A DNA stretch of 13,073 bases from assembly GCA_035457505.1 (NCBI GenBank), contig DATIBL010000002.1, positions 1 to 13,073 on the forward strand. The letters are read 5' to 3'. This document shows positions 6,324-12,575 of this stretch, piece after piece (positions within the stretch are counted from its first letter, which is position 1; every line of letters begins with the position of its first letter). Source of the DNA: DATIBL01 sp035457505. GTDB taxonomy: Bacteria; Patescibacteriota; Minisyncoccia; Phycocordibacterales; UBA6899. A program made the translations under genes and the position numbers. Below the pieces are notes generated by a model. It searched no databases. It saw nothing but the letters and a program-made list of their open reading frames with translations, and was not told the origin of the DNA.

Positions 6324-7304
6324 CTAGTTCACGAGCGAACGGGGGAGCGCGAGCGTGAATACGGTCATTCCCGGATTCGATCGGAATGCGATCGTGCCTC
6401 CCATCTGCTCGGCCATCGTTTTGGCGATGTAGAGGCCGAAGCCGCGATGCTCGATGTTGCCCTTTTTGCCGCGCCAGAATTTTTGGAACACGTGGCTTTG
6501 GTCTTCGATCGGGATGCCGGGACCGTTGTTCTCGACATCGATCGTAAAATGTCCGTCCGTGGATCTGATCGTGAACGTGATCGCCGCGTCCGCCTCGTCG
6601 GTATAGCGATAGGCGTTCGCGATCAGCGTGGAGAGGATACGCCGGAGCGAGCCCTCGTCGCCGCGGATCTCCGGGAGCTCGGCGGGGATATCAATGGTGA
6701 CCGCAACGTCTCTCCCCATCGCCTCGGCGCGAAGTTTGGCGAGCAGGTCTTGAACGATGTCGCGGATCGGCAAGAGCTCGTTCTCCATTTTGAGTCCGCC
6801 GCCTTCGACGATCGTGATGTCGAGGATGTCACGGGCAAGCTCGAGTAAGCCTTCATTCTGGAGGCGCACCTGCTCGAAGACGATCTTCTTTGGGTCATTC
6901 TTTCGAAATCGCTTGGGTTCGAGCATTCGGACGCCCCACTTGATCGCGGTCGCCGCAGCGCGGATGTCATGGATCGCAAGAAAGACGAATTGGTCTTTGA
7001 GGTCGAGCAGCTCTTTGTTCTGCTCGCGTTCACGCCGGCGCGACAGTGCGAGTGCCTCGAACGCATTGACGATGATATGCGTGACGATAAGAAGAAAGAT
7101 CGTGAGAACGGTGACGATCACGATCACTGCCTCGGGGGAGGTATAGTGCTGGCCGACCATGTACGTTGCGCCGATCGCAACGCAGATGACCGCGCCCATG
7201 ACGACGAAAATGAAAGAAGGACAGCTCCAGATCGAAACGCCGAGCTCCGCGCAGTGTGCGGTGATCGAAAGCCGACTTTTTCGTGTTGGCGCATCCGTGC
7301 TCAT
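6324..7304 (-). CDS. Membrane sensor histidine kinase
   Basis: The 326-residue kinase has two membrane helices (about 31-51 and 58-82) joined by a loop of only a few residues, so there is no exported sensor domain. Next are a linker, a HisKA domain with FLAIHDIRAAATAIKWG (phospho-accepting H112) and an HATPase domain. The latter has N-box LIANAYRYT (N230), G1 box VENNGPGIP (257-265), F-box HVFQKFWRG and G2 box RGFGLYIAK (287-295). In G1 the usual Asp of DxGxG is Asn (N259), a variant also found in working kinases, so activity is likely but not certain. The short loop suggests sensing of a membrane or cytoplasmic cue. The ATG overlaps the stop of the response regulator gene (ATGA), so the two are translationally coupled. 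Confidence 0.92.
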   Translation of the reverse strand: MSTDAPTRKSRLSITAHCAELGVSIWSCPSFIFVVMGAVICVAIGATYMVGQHYTSPEAVIVIVTVLTIFLLIVTHIIVNAFEALALSRRREREQNKELLDLKDQFVFLAIHDIRAAATAIKWGVRMLEPKRFRKNDPKKIVFEQVRLQNEGLLELARDILDITIVEGGGLKMENELLPIRDIVQDLLAKLRAEAMGRDVAVTIDIPAELPEIRGDEGSLRRILSTLIANAYRYTDEADAAITFTIRSTDGHFTIDVENNGPGIPIEDQSHVFQKFWRGKKGNIEHRGFGLYIAKTMAEQMGGTIAFRSNPGMTVFTLALPRSLVN

Positions 7305-7687
7305 GTGCTTTTGCCTTTGCCGATTTTCGTCTCGACCTTTGCAACAATCTCGTCGATATCCCAGTCGGCTTTCACGAGATATTCGGAGACGCCGAGCTCT
7401 GCTGCGTCGGCGATCGTTTCCGATGTGCTCAGGTTCGTGAGCATGACCACGCGATCGTGCCGTCCTGCGGCGCGCAGCTGCTTCAAGACCTCGATCCCTC
7501 CGAGCTTCGGCATGTCGATATCGAGCAACACGAGATCGGGTGCGGTCTCTTCGAGGAGCGTGATCGCGTCTTCGCCGTTGTTTGCGGTCAGCGTAGTGAT
7601 CCCGCTCGCCTCGAGCGCGTTCCGGAGCATGGTTTGAAGGATCTTGTCGTCCTCAACCACGAGGACCGTCTTTTCTTTTGCCGCCAT
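7301..7687 (-). CDS. Single-domain response regulator (receiver only)
   Basis: The 128-residue protein is a complete CheY-like receiver domain and nothing more. It has the acidic pair D13/D14 (VVEDD), phospho-accepting D56 in VLLDIDMP, the switch T84 in VVMLTN and the conserved K106 in YLVKAD. With no DNA-binding or enzymatic output domain, it must act by protein-protein contact or as a phosphate relay. The cognate kinase follows immediately with an ATGA overlap. ATG 7687 is chosen because the domain begins eight residues later and a consensus TATAAT lies nine bases upstream; longer frames reach into the divergent gene's promoter. Confidence 0.93.
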   Translation of the reverse strand: MAAKEKTVLVVEDDKILQTMLRNALEASGITTLTANNGEDAITLLEETAPDLVLLDIDMPKLGGIEVLKQLRAAGRHDRVVMLTNLSTSETIADAAELGVSEYLVKADWDIDEIVAKVETKIGKGKST

Positions 7688-7696
7688 ATGTATTCG

Positions 7697-7725
7697 ATTA
7701 TACGCCTCGCATCGGCACCCGTCAT
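7697..7725 (-). promoter_or_regulatory. Promoter of the response regulator-kinase operon
   Basis: On the minus strand ATGACG (7725-7720, four of six matches to TTGACA), 17 bases and a perfect TATAAT (7702-7697) precede the ATG at 7687 by nine bases. The leader would be zero to three bases. This is the best -10 match in the window. It lies back to back with the promoter of the 7767 gene. Confidence 0.7.
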
Positions 7726-7753
7726 GGGGCTCGCTCGGGATATCGGGGCGCGA

Positions 7754-7766
7754 TATGATGAAGGGT
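7754..7766 (+). promoter_or_regulatory. -10 box of the 7767 gene, leaderless arrangement
   Basis: TATGAT (7754-7759) is followed by seven bases and the ATG at 7767, placing the transcript start on the start codon. It also argues against the in-frame ATGs at 7755 and 7758, which fall within the box. No clear -35 is seen. Confidence 0.5.
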
Positions 7767-8951
7767 ATGGTGCGACTGATCATGACGATCGCATTCCTCC
7801 TCTCTCCATTCTCGGCGAGCGCGGTTCTGCCTCCCGATCTTTTGTTTTCTGTCGGCAGTACGTTCGCTCAGTGGTTCTCTGTCGCGGCAGCGCTCGTTGC
7901 CGGCGTTCTTGCTTCGACGCTTCCGTTCGCTCGGGCATTCTGGGAGCGCGTTCGTTCGTCGCGCACACTCGCAACCGTCCTTGCGCTTTCTGTACTCGCG
8001 GCGATGTTCGGCGCGGGAATGGCATTCGGGCTTTCGCGCAAAGCAGCGTTGCCTTTGTCGACCCCCATACTCTCCACTGCGAGCACGACGGAGCATGTTG
8101 AATTCTTTGCCGACGATATCGTGCTTGTCGCGCCCGAGAGCCCCTTCGGAGCATTTGCGATGGATCTTTCGCTCAACCGCAAGCAAGAAGCAGACGGAAC
8201 GTTTACGCACTACGCCTATGCCGATCTGCGCCTCGGAACGAGCACCTTCGGCTGGTACGATATCGTGCGCCAGCCGGACGGCGAGCTCGCTGCGCTCGGA
8301 GAGATCGATCGGATCGCGCGCATGCGTGCGGCGGATCTCTCGGCGCGCGCCTCGCTTTCGGGGTCTCTCCGCTTTGGTCCGCATCAGATCAGTTTCGAGG
8401 TTCCGGAGCTCTCCGGCGACTTCCTGATCAAGGATCTTCCTGAGTATGTGAAGCACGCGAGTGTTGCGCGCGCCCGGGTGACGATCGACGGACAGGCGTT
8501 CGACGCGAACATATACGCTGCGCATATCGCGTCCTCTGACTATCGTCCGTACGTCTTTTTCCCTGCCTACGACTCCATGCATGCCGACGCGCGCCAGTTC
8601 TTGCTCTGGGATACAGATGGGAATTTCTTTCTTGCCGATCGCACCGATGTCGTCGAAGCGATCCCTGCATATCCGTCGCATGAATGGACCCTCTTTCACG
8701 GCGCGGACGGACGGATCGCAAAGGGGAGGACAATCGCGGTCGAGGGATCGATGACCGACCCCGGCAGCAGCACGTGGACGATTTCCGGAAGCGACGCGTT
8801 CGATCCGGATATCCGCCTATCGCTCGGTGCCCCGTATCGAGCGCAGCCCGGAAGCTGGTATGCTGAAGGGGAGGCGGCGACCGTCGGCCCGAAGGCCCGC
8901 GTATTCGGCGTTGCACACGTCGAGCGCATTCGCCCTCGCGCGGACCAGTAA
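7767..8951 (+). CDS. Unknown membrane protein: three helices plus a large beta-rich exported domain
   Basis: The 394-residue protein starts with three hydrophobic segments: a signal-like one (about 4-20), one at about 33-55 and one at about 67-89. A short linker (about 92-108) leads into a soluble domain of about 285 residues rich in alternating beta pattern, Tyr/Trp and Asp, ending GVAHVERIRP. I do not recognise a family. The paired repeats of beta segments with WYDIV, FLLWDTDG and a closing GxAxVER resemble the CrtC/AttH or tocopherol-cyclase-like lipocalin-type barrels, but this is a weak impression only. The gene is divergent from the two-component operon across 79 bases. Start at 7767 is preferred because the -10 box ends seven bases before it; the frame stays open upstream only across the antisense regulator gene. 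Confidence 0.7.
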   Translation: MVRLIMTIAFLLSPFSASAVLPPDLLFSVGSTFAQWFSVAAALVAGVLASTLPFARAFWERVRSSRTLATVLALSVLAAMFGAGMAFGLSRKAALPLSTPILSTASTTEHVEFFADDIVLVAPESPFGAFAMDLSLNRKQEADGTFTHYAYADLRLGTSTFGWYDIVRQPDGELAALGEIDRIARMRAADLSARASLSGSLRFGPHQISFEVPELSGDFLIKDLPEYVKHASVARARVTIDGQAFDANIYAAHIASSDYRPYVFFPAYDSMHADARQFLLWDTDGNFFLADRTDVVEAIPAYPSHEWTLFHGADGRIAKGRTIAVEGSMTDPGSSTWTISGSDAFDPDIRLSLGAPYRAQPGSWYAEGEAATVGPKARVFGVAHVERIRPRADQ

Positions 8952-8964
8952 ACTCGCGCTACAC

Positions 8965-8977
8965 TATATTCTGTACC
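8965..8977 (+). promoter_or_regulatory. -10 box of the PEP-synthase-like gene, leaderless arrangement
   Basis: TATATT (8965-8970) is followed by seven bases and the ATG at 8978, so the transcript should start at the start codon. An overlapping TACACT (8960-8965) is a poorer-placed alternative. The box lies in the 26-base gap after the preceding gene, and no -35 is obvious. Confidence 0.45.
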
Positions 8978-10993
8978 ATGGACATTGCGACACAAACGAC
9001 GGAAACACTCGCGAACGACGCACGATTCGGTATGAAGACGCGCCGGCTTGCCGCACTCGCACGCGCAGGGTATCCCGTTCCGCCATTTGTCGCATTCCCG
9101 TCGTCGGAACTTTCTCTCCCCGGGGCGGAACGTGCACTTGCCGATGCGGTCCGCGCGGCGCTCCCCGTCGATCGTTATGCGATCCGCTCGAGTGCGCTGA
9201 TCGAAGACTCGGAGACACGCGCGCATGCGGGAGAATTTCTGACTGAGCTCGCGGTGCTTCCGGATGGGCTCGCGGATGCGATCGGGATTGTGCTCGATGA
9301 TGCCCGGCGGAAGCTTGGAAATCTCGCGCAGTTTTCGCTTCTCGTGCAGGAATACATCGTTCCGGACGTGGCCGGAGTCCTCTTTACGCGCGATCCCCGC
9401 GGCGGACTCGAGACAATCGTCGAATGGCGCAAAGGAAACGGCGCGCCGGTGGTCGGCGGTGAGGCCGTTGAACGCATGCTGGTTGTTCGCGGCACACGGG
9501 GCATTTCTGAGCCCTTCGGCGGATTCCGCGAACTCCTTTCTCGTTCGCTCGCGATCGAAGCTGCTGTGAATGCGCCGCAGGATATCGAGTGGGCGATCCG
9601 CGGCGGTCGGGTCTTCATCGTGCAGGCCCGCCCCATCACTTCGCTGTCGTCGGGGGAGCACGCGCTCTATGCAAAGATTGAAGCGGAGCTTCCGCGCGAT
9701 GCGTCCTATTTCTTTGCGCAAAGCCAGTCCCTTGAAGCGTTTGCGCATCCGACTCCGCTTCTGTTCGAGCTTCTCCGATCGCTCTTTGCACTTGGTGGTC
9801 CGATCGATCGGACGTATCGCCGTTTCGGAATCCGTCGAGATGGAAGCGAAACGCTGCGCCTTTTTGGTGCTGCGCTCTATGTCGACCGCGAACACGAGCT
9901 TTTGCAGTTTTATCCCACCCACACACTCCTGACGTCGCCGTTCGGAACGCCGCACTTCCATACGCTGACTGGAAGTGTTCGGACGCTCAGCAATATGTTT
10001 GGACTGGCTCGGGCGCAGGCGAGCCGCTCTGCGCTTCTTGATGCCGCGGGCGAGGTGGGTCACTCGATCGCTTCGCTCACGCCGCGCTTGCGGGAAGCAA
10101 TCTCGGTTCCGGATGCGCGTGATCTTGTTATGCGGCACTACGAATCCGTTTTTCTTGCTAATTTTCTTTCGGAGAAGGCTGCCGTCGAGCTCTCGCGGAT
10201 CGCGGCAGAAGAGGGGATTCCGTTCTCACTCGCGCTGTCACTTCCTGCAGATGCGTCGGACATTCCCGATATCGGGATCGCACATCCCGATGGCTTGGTC
10301 GGCAATTCGATCGATCCCTCCGATACGACGCCGTTCATCGCCCGCCCGGACCCAGCTCCGGTTGGCGTTGCGGCATGGCGCGCGCTTCCCGAGGATGTCC
10401 GAAAGCGCATTGCCGGTCCGATCGCGCTCGCTCGATCGTTTCTGCTTCTCCGCGAACGTGCGCGCTGGCTGTCGGTGACGCTCGCCTGTTTGCTTCGCGG
10501 TGCGCTTGGCCGCCGAGCGACGGAGCTCTCGGTCACCCCGGAGCTTCTCTCCTATGCCGATTTTCGCTCCATTGGCGAAGGGCATGTGGATGCTGCGGGA
10601 CTCGAAGCGCGAGCCAAGGAATTTCTTGCGCTTCGCTCCCTTCGCTATCCGCGGCACATCGCAAGTCAGCCGGTTGCCGACCCGACGACCATTGCGGTGG
10701 GCGTTTCGATGGGCACGACCGAAGGATTTCTCATGTCTCCCGAGATGCTTGCAGCGGTTCCAGAGGGTACGCCGGTCATCCTTCTCTCGGAAACGCTTTC
10801 TCCTGAGATTGTCGCGCATTTCCCGCGCATCGTCGGAGTTGTTTCGAGCGAGGGCGGCATCCTCTCTCATGCTGCGGTGACGGCACGCGAATTCGGCATC
10901 CCTGTCGTCGTTGCGCCGGATATCGCGCTGGTTGCTTCGCTCGGTGATCGCATCCGAATCGACGGAACGAGCGGCGCGATCGATCGCGTCTGA
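8978..10993 (+). CDS. Compact PEP-synthase / rifampin-phosphotransferase-like ATP-dependent dikinase
   Basis: The 671-residue protein has the order of PEP-utilising dikinases. An N-terminal ATP-grasp domain (about 15-222) contains K20 in FGMKTRRLAAL, YAIRSSALIED (67-77), VQEYIVPDVAGVLFTRDP (123-140), DIEWA (202-206) and VQARPIT (215-221). A helical middle region of about 350 residues resembles no domain I can name. The C-terminal swivelling phosphohistidine domain (about 590-671) has GGILSHAAVTARE with catalytic H631. Gene order and the unrelated middle domain resemble rifampin phosphotransferase rather than true PEP synthase, which carries a TIM barrel for pyruvate at the C-terminus. It is shorter than rifampin phosphotransferase (about 865 residues). 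It should transfer a phosphate from ATP via histidine to an unknown acceptor bound by the middle region. The start is supported by the -10 box at 8965. Confidence 0.82.
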   Translation: MDIATQTTETLANDARFGMKTRRLAALARAGYPVPPFVAFPSSELSLPGAERALADAVRAALPVDRYAIRSSALIEDSETRAHAGEFLTELAVLPDGLADAIGIVLDDARRKLGNLAQFSLLVQEYIVPDVAGVLFTRDPRGGLETIVEWRKGNGAPVVGGEAVERMLVVRGTRGISEPFGGFRELLSRSLAIEAAVNAPQDIEWAIRGGRVFIVQARPITSLSSGEHALYAKIEAELPRDASYFFAQSQSLEAFAHPTPLLFELLRSLFALGGPIDRTYRRFGIRRDGSETLRLFGAALYVDREHELLQFYPTHTLLTSPFGTPHFHTLTGSVRTLSNMFGLARAQASRSALLDAAGEVGHSIASLTPRLREAISVPDARDLVMRHYESVFLANFLSEKAAVELSRIAAEEGIPFSLALSLPADASDIPDIGIAHPDGLVGNSIDPSDTTPFIARPDPAPVGVAAWRALPEDVRKRIAGPIALARSFLLLRERARWLSVTLACLLRGALGRRATELSVTPELLSYADFRSIGEGHVDAAGLEARAKEFLALRSLRYPRHIASQPVADPTTIAVGVSMGTTEGFLMSPEMLAAVPEGTPVILLSETLSPEIVAHFPRIVGVVSSEGGILSHAAVTAREFGIPVVVAPDIALVASLGDRIRIDGTSGAIDRV

Positions 10994-11026
10994 TCCGGCA
11001 CTCTCCATATTTCCCGTCGCAGCATC

Positions 11027-11085
11027 TTGCAGAACGCGCACAAAGCGGGTACGATATCTTCCAATAATCGGCTTCGGCCGGTTTT
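11027..11085 (+). promoter_or_regulatory. Candidate promoter and UUCG hairpin before the SET gene
   Basis: The 103-base gap before the SET gene holds TTGCAG (11027-11032), a 17-base spacer and TACGAT (11050-11055), a possible promoter giving a leader of about 35 bases. Within that leader AATCGGC (11066-11072), the loop TTCG and GCCGGTT (11077-11083) form a seven-pair hairpin ending in TTTT (11082-11085). The hairpin could be a weak terminator for the dikinase gene, or a leader structure or attenuator for the SET gene. This is the only plus-strand gene head here without a -10 box 6-7 bases before its ATG. Confidence 0.4.
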
Positions 11086-11096
11086 CATATCTCACT

Positions 11097-11624
11097 ATGT
11101 CAGCAGCTCATGCATCCAGTGATGTCGTGTATCGCGTGAAGCGTTCCCGAACCGGACTCGGGCTTTTTGCGACGAAGGATATCCGCAAAGGGAAAACGAT
11201 CATCGAATATATCGGATACGTGCTCGATCCCTCGCGTGACGATGAGCGCTCGAACCGCTACATCTTCAACGTGAACAAAAAGAAGGATATCGACGGATCG
11301 CCGCGCTGGAATATCGCGCGGTACGTCAATCATGCGTGCCGCCCCAATAGCGAGGCGATCGATCGAGGGGCGCGCATTTTCTATGCCGCAAAGCGCAATA
11401 TCACCGCCGGGGAAGAGATCACCGTCGATTACGGTAAAGAATATTGGAATGACTGGATCAAGCCGCACGGATGCCTGTGCGACAAGTGCCTCGAGAAGAA
11501 GTCGAGCAAGAAGGGTGCAAAGACATCTGTCACCCGCGCAAAAAAGACAACGCGGTCGGCAAGAGGAGCAAAATCAGCAACGGCGCGCCCTGCTGCGCAG
11601 TCGCGAAAGGCTCGCAAGGCGTAG
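11097..11624 (+). CDS. SET-domain protein lysine methyltransferase with histone-H1-like basic tail
   Basis: The 175-residue protein has a short but complete SET domain (about 10-131). It shows the SAM-site segment RTGLGLFATKDIRKGKTI (18-35), RYVNHACRPNSE (75-86), which is the NHxCxPN signature, and GEEITVDYG (105-113) with the likely catalytic Y112. The post-SET-like cysteines GCLCDKC (125-131) would bind zinc together with C81. Residues 134-175 are a low-complexity Lys/Arg/Ala/Ser tail, with about 16 basic residues in 42, like the C-terminal tails of histone H1 or chlamydial Hc1. The enzyme should use S-adenosylmethionine to methylate lysine in a protein. The tail may bind DNA, bind the ribosome or be its own substrate. 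ATG 11097 is chosen because the SET domain starts ten residues later. Confidence 0.88.
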   Translation: MSAAHASSDVVYRVKRSRTGLGLFATKDIRKGKTIIEYIGYVLDPSRDDERSNRYIFNVNKKKDIDGSPRWNIARYVNHACRPNSEAIDRGARIFYAAKRNITAGEEITVDYGKEYWNDWIKPHGCLCDKCLEKKSSKKGAKTSVTRAKKTTRSARGAKSATARPAAQSRKARKA

Positions 11625-11633
11625 CCGCGCCAT

Positions 11634-12527
11634 TTATTCGGGCAGGTTCGGTGTTCGGGTTTCCGGCGCCGCGATCTCGATGTTTTCGACCGCGAGCGTC
11701 ATGGCTCGCCGGATCGTTTCCGCGAACTGCGGTCCGTAGTCTGCCGTGTCGAGCTTCACTTCAATCGCGCCCATAGCGCCTGGTGCGATCTGGTATGGGG
11801 GAAAGACGATCACCAGCCCCCTCGGAGTGATCCCGACATTCGCAAAATTCTCCGCGGTCGGTTCCGTTCCGGGGACGACGAATGCGCGGAATTCTTCCTC
11901 CGTGACGCTTCCGAGGATGGCGCGGAGTTTCGTGCGCGATGTTTCCGCGAGGAAGGGAAGCGCTTCGGTCGATGATGCGAAGAGCTCCTCTGTACGGAGC
12001 GTGGTGTGGTCCACGAGCGAATAATTCAGGATCGTGGAGCGATTGTTCGGGTGCGCTGCTCCCGCGACATATCCGGACGAATCGAAACGGACGGACACGA
12101 TCGAGGGGGATACGAGCAGCATCGTCGATCGCAGGGTGAAGGAGCTCTCGACGCTCGGAGGCGCGGCCTCATCTCCATCGGCTTTGGAAAGCGACCTCAC
12201 ATCCCTTGCGAATGCGTCGATCTGGTCTTGCACCGCGCGAGCGATCACATCGCTTGCCTGATCGGCGAGCGCAGGGTGCGATACGAGCGAAAGCTTCGGG
12301 TATTCAATGTTGAGTGTGTATCCATCCGCGAGCTGTTCTCTTCGCGAGATCGTGGAGACAAGCGGAATTTCGTCGGGGTCGATCGCGCGCGCATCGGCAC
12401 TCGGATTTGCCACAAGTTCGCGCTGGGGTTCTGTGTTTGCTGCGTCGCGCTGCCACAGGAACACTCCGCCGCCGATCAGGCCCGCAGTCAGGATGGTGAG
12501 CATGAGGAGGCGACGCTGTGGAGACAT
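11634..12527 (-). CDS. Membrane-anchored DUF4163/DUF3298 protein (RsiV/PdaC C-terminal-like)
   Basis: The 297-residue protein starts with a signal anchor (about 7-25). After a linker, a DUF4163-like region (about 66-150) contains LNIEYPKLSLVSHPALADQ. A DUF3298-like region (about 150-275) follows, with YVAGAAHPNNRSTILNYSL, the segment FANVGITPRGLVIVFPPYQIAPGAMG read in two overlapping parts, and a closing IEVKLD. The same domain pair forms the extracellular part of the Bacillus anti-sigma factor RsiV and the peptidoglycan deacetylase PdaC. Here there is no cytoplasmic anti-sigma segment and no deacetylase, so only the wall- or protein-binding module is present. A role at the cell envelope is inferred. 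The gene is convergent with the SET gene, with nine bases between stops, and lies 48 bases after an exported protein. Confidence 0.82.
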   Translation of the reverse strand: MSPQRRLLMLTILTAGLIGGGVFLWQRDAANTEPQRELVANPSADARAIDPDEIPLVSTISRREQLADGYTLNIEYPKLSLVSHPALADQASDVIARAVQDQIDAFARDVRSLSKADGDEAAPPSVESSFTLRSTMLLVSPSIVSVRFDSSGYVAGAAHPNNRSTILNYSLVDHTTLRTEELFASSTEALPFLAETSRTKLRAILGSVTEEEFRAFVVPGTEPTAENFANVGITPRGLVIVFPPYQIAPGAMGAIEVKLDTADYGPQFAETIRRAMTLAVENIEIAAPETRTPNLPE

Positions 12528-12562
12528 GGGCGGATTTTCCCATATCTTCTCGTGTGGGACAA
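12528..12562 (-). promoter_or_regulatory. Promoter of the DUF3298 gene, leaderless arrangement
   Basis: On the minus strand TTGTCC (12562-12557, four of six matches to TTGACA), 17 bases and GAAAAT (12539-12534, four of six matches to TATAAT) are followed by six bases and the ATG at 12527. Spacing is ideal, although the -10 box is a weaker match than the others. It fits the 48-base gap downstream of the preceding gene. Confidence 0.45.
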
Positions 12563-12575
12563 CCGATCGTCCTGC

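Noticed and set aside
7644..7766. N-terminal extension of the 7767 gene to an ATG at 7644
   Set aside because: The extension runs antisense through the response regulator's start and both divergent promoters; the signal-like N-terminus and the -10 box fit ATG 7767.
8696..10138. A 480-codon open frame on the minus strand
   Set aside because: It lies entirely opposite the dikinase and the end of the 7767 gene, is Arg-rich with no domain motif, and is a by-product of the high GC content; the plus-strand genes carry clear family motifs or protein-like composition.
10911..11096. N-terminal extension of the SET protein to an ATG at 10911
   Set aside because: It overlaps the end of the dikinase gene in another frame and has no SET homology; the domain begins just after ATG 11097.
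11616..11633. GGCG...CGCC hairpin as a terminator between the convergent SET and DUF3298 genes
   Set aside because: Only four pairs with no proper T-run on either strand; too weak to call.
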